DNA from: Echinarachnius parma
Lineage: Eukaryota > Echinodermata > Echinoidea > Clypeasteroida > Echinarachniidae
Direction of reading: 5' to 3'
NCBI GenBank assembly: GCA_037951105.1
Contig: JBAMJV010001343.1
Coordinates: forward strand, 45,650-109,649
Length of the DNA stretch: 64,000 bases
The notes under the pieces were generated by a model. It saw nothing but the letters and a program-made list of their open reading frames with translations. It searched no databases and was not told the origin of the DNA. Shown in pieces: positions 55,737 through 64,000 of this stretch (position 1 is its first letter; every line of letters starts with the position of its first letter). The translations under genes were made by a program, and so were the position numbers.

Positions 55737-56509
55737 TAACTAGCGCTACGGGGACACGTGTATGAAACCGCGTTATGGGGACTTGGACTTGCCGTGGGTT
55801 ATGAAAGCAGTCTCAACGTAGGACATGTAAAGCCATTTGAGGCGAAACTATATATCGCTATATAGCATTTGAAATAAGAAATAAATTCGAATAAAAACAA
55901 AATTTGTCTGTCTGTACCAGACCTGGTTGCGCCGACATTTGTCCCCATAAACGGTATATATATATGTCCCCGTAACCGGTGTATAAAAATGTCCCCGTAA
56001 CCAGTGTATATAAATGTCCCCGTAACCGGTGTATATATATGTTCTCATAACGGTGTATATAGATATCCATTTAAATAAATAAAGTTGTCCCCATAACCAC
56101 TATGTGCTTTCCATCCTCGTGTGAGTGTGTTAATTTCAGTCAAGGAGCGCCTTCTCATCAAGCAAAACATATTATGTAAAATCGTTGTATACCATCTGAT
56201 GGGAAATACATTCTAACTGGGAATTATTCATTTCATATGATCTAGATGTAGAGTTTTGATGAGCCCCGCCCCCGCTTATTGGAATTTTTCATGCATGGCT
56301 ATAGCGGTAACCGGGGTGGATTTAAAAATATAGCGGCAGGGGGGGGGGGGGGGGGGGGGCGGCCCCCCCCCCCCCCCCCCCACCAAAAAAAAAAAAAAAA
56401 AAAAAAAAAATCGCTTTGCGCTTCGTAGGCACACAAATTATCTCAGTGTGCTATGTTACTCTCGTGTGGTCGTCTTGGCGGGTTTTTTTCTGTACCGGAC
56501 CACGTAGTA
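55316..56509. other. Intergenic with minisatellite and element fragment
   Basis: (TA)n at 55696-55731; tgtccccgtaaccggtgtat units at 55938-56095; poly-G/poly-C/poly-A block at 56340-56410 followed by a fragment (56410-56510) matching 21530-21625 of the 2.2-kb element (ttatctcagt, tgtaccgg.ccacgtagt). Confidence 0.7.
55938..56095 (+). repeat. Minisatellite of gtccccgtaaccggtgtata
   Basis: Six diverged units of 27-33 bp: tgtcccc.taa(c).g.gtatata. Two related inverted words (gctacggggacacgtg, gttatggggacttgg) lie at 55745-55790. Confidence 0.8.
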
Positions 56510-56934
56510 GCATATATTCAAGATTTTGGGCTATGTACGTGAGATACTTTATAAAAGTTGTTATAGTTCAATAATTGTGCTATTTACCTGATAATTAACA
56601 TCTCTAAGTTCACGATACTGAGGATTTAATCACTTTAAGAACCTTCGCCGCTGCAACATAGTGTATCATTTTTGTTAGATAGTTGTGTAGTTCTAATTAG
56701 ATATTGTTCGTGGTAATATATTCGTTTATTTATTTGTATTATTTTGTATCATGACCTCTTTGGCTGATCAAGGGCTTTTACCGTGTTTAAATAAAATAAA
56801 ACAAACTTTCATTTACTGATACCATTTAGGGATAGTCCGATGTTCTTGCACGTGCATATTATAATCTAAGCATTTCGGGACAATAATATTTCGCATATAT
56901 TCCTGACATATCCCAAGTTTATAATAATAATATC

Positions 56935-57245
56935 TTTTATTTATATAGCGCCTGTCACGATTGATAATCATCTCTAAGCGCTTTACAATGATACTATTAC
57001 CCCCGGTCATAGGATACAATGCACCATCTCCACTCCCTGGGGAGCATTCCATCCAAGCGCTCAGTGGCTGAAGAAGATCATTCACATAAAGGCTTTCACC
57101 TCCTACCGGGTCCCCATTTATACATCTGGATAGAGAGCATGCAGCAAGTGTGAATAAATTGTCTTGCCGAAGGACAAAGGCAGTGGGCAGGGTTCGAACC
57201 CGGGATCTCATGATCGGAAAGCGCGCGCTCTACCAACCTTGCCAC
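56935..57245 (-). repeat. SINE, inverted, in tandem copy I
   Basis: tatagcgcctgtcacgattg at the 3' tail and cagggttcgaacccgggatc at the B box. Same position in each tandem unit, so inserted before the duplication. Confidence 0.85.
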
Positions 57246-58193
57246 ACCAAATGTCAGGTTTATAAAGCTTCTGACCACTCGGCGATGAGAATTAAGGGGT
57301 TTCAGGACTAGCGCCGTAATAGGGTTTTCTATAGTCAGACGGAAGAGAAACGGTCTAGCGATCAGGAGGTTTCGGGATCGAATCCCGTTGGAGTCTAATG
57401 AGTTTTGCTTGCTTGTAATCACAATATATTCTGATCAGTTCTCTATGATTTATGTTTGAATTATTATTACAAAAAATGGCATTACGGCGGTGATTCCTCC
57501 CACATATCCCCTAGTTGAATTGAATCCTTTGGATTATGTAACGTTTATAATCGCTTTTTACCAATGCCCCGTGCACCCCGGATTGCTCCAGTAAGTATTA
57601 TAATGAATATCATATGTTAGACGTAGCTATTCCGACACAAGAGGGCGCTTTATTTAACTGCTTTTTCACAGGTTTGTGTGGACATTTGTTATATATAAGT
57701 ACTATTTTATTTGTTATCATGACCGTCGATCAAAGGGGTCATCATCTGACCAAATACCATCTACTAGCATATTCAGGATTTTGCGCTATGTACGTGAGAT
57801 ACTAATGCAATTTTGTATAGCGTAATAATTTTGCTATTTATCTATAATAATTAACATCTCTAAGTTCACGATACTGAGGATCTAATTACTTTAAGTACCT
57901 TCGCCGCTGCAACATAGCGTTTAATTGTTGTTAGATAGTTGTGTAGTTTTAATTAGATATTGTTCGTGGTATTATAGTCGTTTATATTATTTGTATTATT
58001 TTGTATCACGACCTCTTTGGCTGATCGAGGGCTTTTACCGTCTTTAAATAAAATAAAACAAACATTCAGTTACTGATACCATTTATGTATATTCCGATGT
58101 TCTTGCACGTTCATATTATAATCTAAGTATTTTGCGACAATTATATTTCGCATATATCCCTGACATATATCCACAAGTTTATAATTATAATAA

Positions 58194-58533
58194 ATGTTAT
58201 TTATATAGCGCCTGTCACGATTGATAATCATCTCTAAGCGCTTTACAATGATAATATTACCCCGGTCATAGGATACAATGCAAACCAGCACACATTGTGT
58301 GCACCATCTCCACTCACTGGGGAGCATTCCATCCAAGCGCTCAGTGGGCTGAAGAAGATCATTCACATAAAGGCTTTCACCTCCTACCGGGTCCCCATTT
58401 ACACGTCTGGATAGAGAGCATGCAGCAAGTGCGAATAAATTGTCTTGCCGAAGGACAAAGGGGCAGGGTTCGAACCCGGGATCTCATGATCGGAAAGCGC
58501 GCGCTCTACCAACCTTGCCACACCACATGTCAG
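58194..58533 (-). repeat. SINE, inverted, in tandem copy II
   Basis: As copy I but keeps acacattgtgtgcaccatct, lost in copy I. Confidence 0.85.
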
Positions 58534-58894
58534 GTTTATAAAAGCTTCTGACCACTCGGGCGATGAGAATTAAGGGGTTTCAGGGACTAGCGCCGTAATA
58601 GGGTTTTCTATAGTCAGACGGAAGAGAAACGGTCTAGCGATCAAGAGGTCTCGGGATCGAATCCCGTTGGAATCTAATGAGTTTTGCTTGCTTGTAATCA
58701 CAATATATTCTGATCAGTTCTCTATGATTTATGTTTGAATTATTATTACAAAAAGTGGCATTACGGCGGTGATTCCTCACACATATCCCCTAGTTGAATT
58801 GAATCCTTTGGGATTATGTAACGTTTATAATCGCTTTTTACCAACGCCCCGTGCACCCCGGATTGCTCCAGTAAGTATTATAATGAATATCATA

Positions 58895-61200
58895 CCGTAA
58901 ATGTTTGAATAGAAGCGCTATGGTACATGGCTCTGTACGTTGTCTTTAAAATAGCGTCAGCTGAGTCCAAAAGTAGGAAGTTTCCCGAGACGTTGAACGC
59001 ATTTTAAATGTGAATGATAATGAATATTGATGATGAATAATGACTACTAAATGTAAGTTGGTTTACAGGAAGCTTGCGATTTAAATAAACGATTGTATCA
59101 AAAAGGGTATTATATAAGCGATTACTGATTCGAATTCCTTACTATAATGCTGTTCTAAGCCACCACTATTAACAAAGGCTAAGTCTTGTATCGGGACTAT
59201 TATCTTTATTGCATGATTGTGGAAAAACAATGTTTCGCTTTACGTTCTCATAGGGAAGTATATAGGCTACTTGTAAGTAGCTTTTCGCATTCGCACTTCC
59301 CTTGGTCTGAGTGTTTATGAAGAAAATAGATAGTAGCAAGAGGGTAAGACATTTTAAAAATGAAATTTCAAATGAATGGCAAACAATAACACTTGGATAG
59401 TATGATGGGTCTCATCAACAAGAGTCATATATAAATTAAGTCAACATCTTAATGTATATGAAATTCAATGTTACATTTTTTAGGTCTTTAAGGAGATTTA
59501 GACTCCATGCAGACAATAGAATATCAACACCCGATATTAATTCAATTACTATGTAACAATATATTTAGATGAATCCCCAGAGTTGAATATAGGGATAATC
59601 ATCATCGAGAAGTCGTGCCCTCAGCTCAGTATATAGAAAACAAAAACGAGCGAATCGTTTACTAGAATCGCGAATGTTTTTTTCTTTTATTCCATATGAT
59701 GATACCTTAAATTAATCGTAAATAAAGGTTGTTCTTGGCAACCATTGATGCTTGCCCGACATACATTCAACTTGCTTGACGAAATAGCAGCTGACGGTGC
59801 AGAATGTATTCTGTCAACGATTAACGAAAGAAATTCAATGATGTCCGATTTAACTTGATATTCAAGCAGGGGAAAATTCTATTCCATCTATTGTCATACA
59901 ATGGGATCGTGAATAAGTACTTAGCGAATCATTGCTTGTCTTTTGTTAATCATTGAAAGACCAAATTTTGCACCAGTCAGCTGCTATTCCGCCAGGCAAG
60001 CTGAATGGAGAGCGGGCAAGCATCAATTGTTGCCATTAACAGCCTTTATTCAAGAATCCATGATATTGTATAATCATAGATGGAATTCAAGAAAGACACG
60101 TTCGTGATTCTATTGTGCCTCCAGTCTTAACGTTATTGCATGAATATAAACAGTGTTTTGTTGTTATTTCTTATATTCCTGTACTAAGGGCATGCCTTCT
60201 CGAAGATGAGTATCCCTATGCTCAACTGGGGAAATTCATATGAATATAAAAATGCACTAATAATAATTGATCATTATACCATTCTTAACAAAAACAATCC
60301 AAACAAGGCGATAGCCGTAAAGTGTCTCGCCCACTTGCGCGCACTTGACCTCATTTGACCTTTGACCTACTTATGTGACCTTTGACCCCAGAATATCATG
60401 GAGGCCAATGTAGGGCATCTACCAATCAAGTTTGGTTACAAACAGATGCAGGGTTGGAAAGTTATTCAAATTTTCGTAAGCGTCACGGACAGACGGACGG
60501 ACAACCAGACGGACGGACGGACGCAATTTGAATCCCTTAGTCTCCCTCCACCTACGGTGGGCTCGACAAAAACAAACCCTAACCCTAACCTAGACATCAT
60601 TTTTGTATGTACATAGATCAAATTTTACAAAGATCGAAATGCGGTGTGATATTATTAGCACATTTAAGTTTCACCTATAATGTTTTCATATCCGATGTAA
60701 ATATGTGTTGTCCGCAATTCTCATTTTAGAAAATCAAGGAGTCTAGGAAATTTAGTGACGGAGCTGATAATCAATTTTATGGAGGCTGACTATTTTCTCC
60801 ATAAATACTTAAATCACGGAAAGTGTGGATGCGAAACACTAATCTCATGTATACCTCCCAATGCAAATTTTACTCGGAACGTAAATGTTTTCCCACCTGC
60901 AAGAGAGGTCTATAGGCCCCATTTAAATTAGCCTTTGTTGAAAGTGGTGGCTTTGAACATCTATTAAGGAATTTGAATCAGTAATCTGTTATATAATACC
61001 CTTTTTGATACAATCGTTTATTTCAATCGCAAGCTACCTGTAAACCAACTTACATTTAGTAGTCATTATTCATCATCAATATTCATTATCATTCACATTT
61101 AAATTGCATTCAACGTCTCGGGAAACTTCATACTTTTGGACTCAGCTGACGCTATTTTACAGAGCCATGTACCATAGCGCTTCTATTCAAACATTTACGG
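58895..61200. mobile_element. 2.3-kb TA-duplicating long-TIR element
   Basis: Begins CCGTAAATGTTTGAATAGAA and ends with its complement; flanked by TA (58893-58894, 61201-61202). The undisturbed site is visible in the tandem copy at 57613 (gaatatcatatgttagacg). Inverted arms run about 290 bp, then a second inverted pair (about 59660-59860 against 59930-60115). No transposase. A TGACCT/ACGGACGG repeat (60340-60560) is nested on the right. Confidence 0.9.
60340..60590 (+). repeat. Relative of the 150-bp array unit
   Basis: acttgacctcatttgacctt, tgacctttgacccca, caagtttggtta, then (GACG)n-type acggacggac. Resembles the end of the 12005-12716 array. Followed by two CCCTAA units. Confidence 0.65.
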
Positions 61201-61782
61201 TATGTTAGACGTAGCTATTCCGACACAAGAGGGCGCTTTATTTAACTGCTTTTTCACAGGTTTGTGTGGACATTAGTTATATATAAGTACTATTTTATTT
61301 GTTATCATGACCGTCGATCAAAGGGTCATTTTCTGACCAAATACCATCTACTAGCATATTCAGGATTTTGCGCTATGTACGTGATATACTAATGCAACTT
61401 TGTATAGCGTAATAATTTTGCTATTTACCTATAATAATTAACATCTCTAAGTTCACGATACTGAGGATCTAATTACTTTAAGTACCTTCGCCGCTGCAAC
61501 ATAGCGTTTTAATTGTTGTTAGATAGTTGTGTAGTTTTAATTAGATATTGTTCGTGGTATTATAGTCGTTTATATTATTTGTATTATTTTGTATCACGAC
61601 CTCTTTGGCTGATCGAGGGCTTTTACCGTCTTTAAATAAAATAAAACAAACATTCAGTTACTGATACCATTTATGGATATTCCGATGTTCTTGCACGTGC
61701 ATATTATAATCTAAGCATTTTGGGACAATTATATTTCGCATATATCCCCGACATATATCCCCAAGTTTATAATTATAATATA

Positions 61783-62046
61783 TGTTATTTATATAGCGCC
61801 TGTCACGATTGATAATCATCTCTAAGCGCTTTACAATGATAATATTACCCCCGGTCATAGGATACAATGCAAACCAGCACACATTGTGTGCACCATCTCC
61901 ACTCCCTGGGGAGCATTCCATCCAGATAGAGAGCCTGCAGCAAGTGTGAATAAATTGTCTTGCCGAAGGACAAAGGCAGTGGGCAGGGTTCGAACCCGGG
62001 ATCTGATGATCGGAAAGCGCGCGCTCTATCAACCTTGCCACACCAC
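61783..62046 (-). repeat. SINE, inverted, in tandem copy III
   Basis: Same as the copies at 56935 and 58194 but lacking the aagcgctcagtgg...accgggtccccattta segment. Confidence 0.85.
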
Positions 62047-62489
62047 ATGTCAGGTTTATAAAAGCTTCTGACCACTCGGGCGATGAGAATTAAGGGGTTT
62101 CAGGGACTAGCGCCGTAATAGGGTTTTCTATAGTCAGACGGAAGAGAAACGGTCTAGCGATCAGGTGGTCTCGGGATCGAATCCCGTTGGAATCTAATGA
62201 GTTTTGCTTGCTTGTAATCACAATATATTCTGATCAGTTCTCTATGATTTATGTTTGAATTATTATTACAAAAAATGGCATTACGGCGGTGATTCCTCAC
62301 ACATATCCCCTAGTTGAATTGAATCCTTTGGGATTATGTAACGTTTATAATCGCTTTTTACCAACGCCCCGTGCACCCCGGATTGCTCCAGTAAGTATTA
62401 TAATGAATATCATATGGTGTTACTTAGCTATTCCGACACAAGGGGGCGTTTTATTTAACTGCTTTTTCACAGGTTTGCGTGGACATTGT

Positions 62490-62650
62490 CAGGCTCGCCG
62501 GAAGCAGCCTTGGAGGGGGGAGGGGGGGGGGGGGGTCAAAACTCAAAGGGGGCTCACGATTTATGGGTTTAGGGGCTCATGCTCAACCACACTCACGGGG
62601 TTCCACCTGCCCCCCCCCCCCCCCCCCCCCCCAAACTTCTGGCGCCTATG
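62490..62650. mobile_element. 161-bp hAT-like MITE (sibling of 21271-23440)
   Basis: CAGGCTCGCCGGAAG at left, CTTCTGGCGCCTATG at right, with poly-G and poly-C inside. The site in copies II and III (ggacattagtt) shows the empty state: ACATT(A)GT duplicated, with one base lost on the left. Confidence 0.82.
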
Positions 62651-62850
62651 ACATTAGTTATATCTAAGTCATATTTTATTTGTTATTATGACCGTCGATC
62701 AAAGGGGTTATCATCTGACCAAATACCATCTACTACCATATATTCAAGATTTTGCGCTATGTACGTGAGATACTTTATAAAAGTTGTTATAGTTCAGTAG
62801 TTGTGCTATTTACCTGATAATTTACATCTCTAAGAACCTTCGCCGCTGCA

Positions 62851-64000
62851 ACATCTACACTCAGTAATACTCTAACGCCACGAGGGGGGTCGCGCGTGCT
62901 TTTCCAATGGGCCATTTTCGAAACGCTCGCCCGCTTTCCGCGGCGCTCCTCGATCTCCGAGACCGAGACGAAGCCACGGGCCCGGTCTCGGAGCTGATCA
63001 TAGTCGCTTTCGCGACTCCCGGCGTCGTCGAAATCGACGTGAATAAGCTCCGTAAGTTGCTCTAATTTATTCATTATTCATGACGCGCGAGTCGCCATCG
63101 AATTTAAAGAGTAGCCTGGATAAGTACTAGCCATCATTCCCGTGCGACCGAGCTTCGCTTTTCGATGAGCGCCACCCGTTCGCCGGATTAGTAGATATCG
63201 GGCTTTTGAATATTCAAAAGGTAGGGTCTTGGACCCTTCTAGCGGAGACTGTATTTACACAGCTAATTGGTTTGCGGTGACTTGCAACACTGAATTGCGC
63301 TCATTGAATCGCGTGGATAAGGACGACCTATGCCTTGGCGTGCAAAGGAGCTACATTTACAGCGAGCGGTTCCAATCGACGCATTGTTATATATGTGGCT
63401 TACGATAATCTTCAGGACCGCGAGAGGTGCTCCGCAGAATGAGTTTATTTACATAGCGATTAGTGAGTCTCTGGCAGGCTTCGACACTGAATTGATAACG
63501 CGTGGATACTGATTACCCATTTAACCACGAAGCCGCTCGCTACACTCTTTACTTGATAAATGAGATAGCGTGGCAAATCCGAGGATATATATGTTTGGTC
63601 GATGGTGAAGCGAGTTTTACAAATGAATGGGGAAACTAAAGACATTTTGTACACGGAGCTGTGACTATTAATTTTTAGTAGGTTTTGAGGATTTTCATGC
63701 GAATTCGGTTTACTGGTATCACCCGTTTATGAACAGCAAACTCAAGTATATCTTGCAAGAGCAGTCAATAATAATTGAGGTAATTAGATACTCCCTGCTT
63801 TCAAAGAAATGGGAACAGGCGGCTGGCTGAAATACTCCCTTCGGAGTGGAAATGAGCACATTATGTGCAGAAACGATGTCAATGTGTATCCATTAACCGA
63901 GGTAATAATAATCGTGTATGAGCTATGAGCCTTGCTATGAGCTACGGGAATAGCGCTATATAAATCACAGTTATTATTATTATTATCATTTTAATTTGGT
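62851..64000. other. GC-richer edge region, unassigned
   Basis: 62870-63060 is CpG-rich and open on both strands. Plus: MGHFRNARPLSAALLDLRDR ending at a gtaagt near 63051. Minus: MNKLEQLTELIHVDFDDAGS for 95 codons. I cannot choose; it may be a CpG-rich first exon or repeat. 63245-63345 and 63435-63515 share acactgaattg and gcgtggata at about 190-bp spacing. The window ends in a SINE tail (agcgctatataaatcaca). Confidence 0.3.

Larger units (their letters stand above)
56510..58894 (+). repeat. 1.2-1.3 kb tandem unit, copies I and II
   Basis: Copy I (56510-57613, left-truncated) and copy II (57614-58894). Shared landmarks in order: tagacgtagctattccgaca, ctatgtacgtgagatac, ccttcgccgctgcaacata, inverted SINE, ggtctagcgatca, cttgcttgtaatcacaata, attacggcggtgattcctc, cccggattgctccagtaagt. 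No coding capacity. Confidence 0.92.
61201..62850 (+). repeat. Tandem unit copies III and partial IV
   Basis: Copy III 61201-62414; copy IV 62415-62850, cut off after ccttcgccgctgcaacat where unrelated GC-rich DNA begins. Copy IV shares tttataaaagttgttatagt with copy I only. Confidence 0.9.

Noticed and set aside
60571-60592. Telomeric CCCTAA repeats
   Set aside because: Only two to three units next to a minisatellite; too short to indicate an interstitial telomere.

Overview
This is a eukaryotic nuclear window, probably from a marine invertebrate deuterostome such as an echinoderm or hemichordate; that placement is an inference. The grounds are spliced genes with GT-AG introns, an AT-rich background crowded with small DNA transposons, tRNA-headed SINEs ending in a GCGCTATATAAAT-type tail, a 5'-truncated non-LTR retrotransposon and many long poly-G/poly-C tracts. 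There are no bacterial operons, CRISPR arrays, rRNA genes or stand-alone tRNA genes.

Three protein-coding genes are supported. (1) The minus strand from about 18.4 kb to the left edge carries the first 12 coding exons (563 codons, all splice phases consistent) of an ABCB6-type half ABC transporter. The nucleotide-binding domain lies beyond the left edge. A possible non-coding leader exon with a signal-peptide-like upstream ORF sits at 20.7 kb. (2) On the plus strand, 27133-30339 is a two-exon gene for an 816-residue acidic protein of unrecognised family. (3) On the plus strand, 38576-39886 is a single-exon coding sequence for a GT31 beta-1,3-glycosyltransferase, a type II membrane protein with the DDD and EDV motifs. 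A retrotransposon reverse-transcriptase remnant lies at 25.8-26.8 kb.

The rest is intron and intergenic DNA shaped by mobile elements. Insertions with readable target duplications include hAT-type elements with 8-bp duplications (3519-3781, 4678-5169, 14312-15654, 21271-23440, 62490-62650), TA-duplicating elements (15820-16615, 23988-24391, 58895-61200), and two families of about 400 bp bounded by TTAA. From 56.5 to 62.85 kb a unit of about 1.2-1.3 kb carrying a SINE is repeated in tandem and split by a 2.3-kb inverted-repeat element.

The most unusual features cluster in ABCB6. First, decayed partial copies of its own exons sit in the adjoining introns: four copies of the 5' part of exon 3, four of the 3' part of exon 10, and one each of exons 1 and 5. 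Second, one exon-3 copy was split by a hAT foldback element whose core is a 449-bp palindrome with only two mismatched pairs seen. Third, an intronic 150-bp tandem array spreads direct TGACCT repeats at 7-bp spacing, the layout of DR1 nuclear-receptor sites. The 41-56 kb region holds no gene I can recognise.
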